A stretch of 64,000 nucleotides of DNA, from contig PCBK01000196.1 in assembly GCA_002731275.1 (NCBI GenBank), forward strand, positions 1 through 64,000, given 5' to 3'. Positions within the stretch are counted from its first letter, which is position 1. Each line of letters starts with the position of its first letter. The notes beneath the pieces were generated by a model. It was not told the DNA's origin. It did not search any database and worked only from the letters and a program-made list of their open reading frames with translations. This document shows positions 63,868 to 64,000 of this stretch, piece by piece. Source of the stretch: Deltaproteobacteria bacterium. Lineage in GTDB: Bacteria > Myxococcota_C > UBA6777. The translations under genes and the position numbers were made by a program.

Positions 63868-63884
63868 TCCGGCGGACGTTGCAC
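63868..63884 (-). repeat. 17-bp repeat, copy 2 (inverted partner at 86-102)
   Basis: Reverse complement of the 17-mer at 86-102. About 50 bases earlier (around 63808-63824) a related GATCC-GGACC element occurs, so the region may hold a small cluster of binding sites. It lies in the non-coding tail after the ABM-domain gene. I see no other gene between here and the window end. Confidence 0.5.
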
Positions 63885-64000
63885 TTGTGTCTCCGCAAAC
63901 TCCCCTGATTCCACGAGTTCATCCCCTCCTTTCTGGCGGATATAGCAAGGCCATATCCTTGGATTCCTTTCTACTCGCTTACTTTCAGTGGGTTTTTTGC

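Overview
The window is a 64 kb chromosomal piece of about 50% GC, gene dense, with no rRNA, tRNA, CRISPR array or insertion sequence that I could recognise. The gene content looks like a Myxococcota / deltaproteobacterial-type Gram-negative. There are four Hanks-type Ser/Thr kinases with unusual accessory domains (WD40, receiver plus Roadblock, zinc finger plus TPR), an FHA-type sigma-54 activator, an ECF-like sigma factor paired with a kinase, an AgmX/PglI-like protein and large Cys-rich lipoproteins. The lineage is an inference from this content, not from a marker gene.

Layout. 0.26-8.1 kb (minus strand) holds two Cys-rich repeat lipoproteins, the ribosome-assembly protein YhbY and two beta-propeller-like lipoproteins. 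8.4-11.5 kb carries glyQ-glyS. 11.8-14.1 kb is a kinase-WD40 gene. 14.1-22.3 kb (minus) is a tight six-gene operon: MoxR ATPase, DUF58, BatA-like VWA, large VWA protein, AgmX-like secreted protein and HEAT-like protein. 22.8-26.2 kb holds a Cache-HAMP membrane sensor and a receiver-kinase-Roadblock protein. 26.3-38.5 kb mixes envelope proteins (a 3D-domain lipoprotein, murJ, an LEA14-type lipoprotein), an MFS transporter, an FHA sigma-54 activator and hypotheticals. 38.7-46.1 kb carries a membrane kinase and a very large FtsK. 46.2-53.1 kb includes a PLD-CBM20 fusion, an ATP-grasp protein, prfC and a lipase-like lipoprotein. 53.2-59.1 kb holds a secreted protein of unknown function, the kinase/sigma pair and a PilP-like lipoprotein. 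59.4-63.8 kb holds an HAD-IG nucleotidase, a DCC-family redox protein, two ABC permeases and an ABM-domain protein.

The main discovery is the gene at 60905-61333 (minus). Conventional calling gives an 86-residue fragment from an internal ATG. The same frame continues upstream through two TGA codons to a GTG start with a good Shine-Dalgarno. The two TGAs fall exactly where the two cysteines of the DxxCxxC motif of the DCC (DUF393) thiol-disulfide oxidoreductase family belong. A perfect 8-bp hairpin with a GGU loop lies 17 nt past the second TGA and 26 nt past the first, as expected for a bacterial SECIS. A strong sigma-70-type promoter precedes the gene. I read it as a selenoprotein with a UxxU active site.

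Other notable points are a triple CGATCG-centred operator array upstream of the pilP-like gene, a roughly 230-residue Gln/Pro/Val repeat in the FtsK linker, a polybasic insertion in the BatA-like protein, and a 17-bp inverted repeat shared by the two edges of the window.
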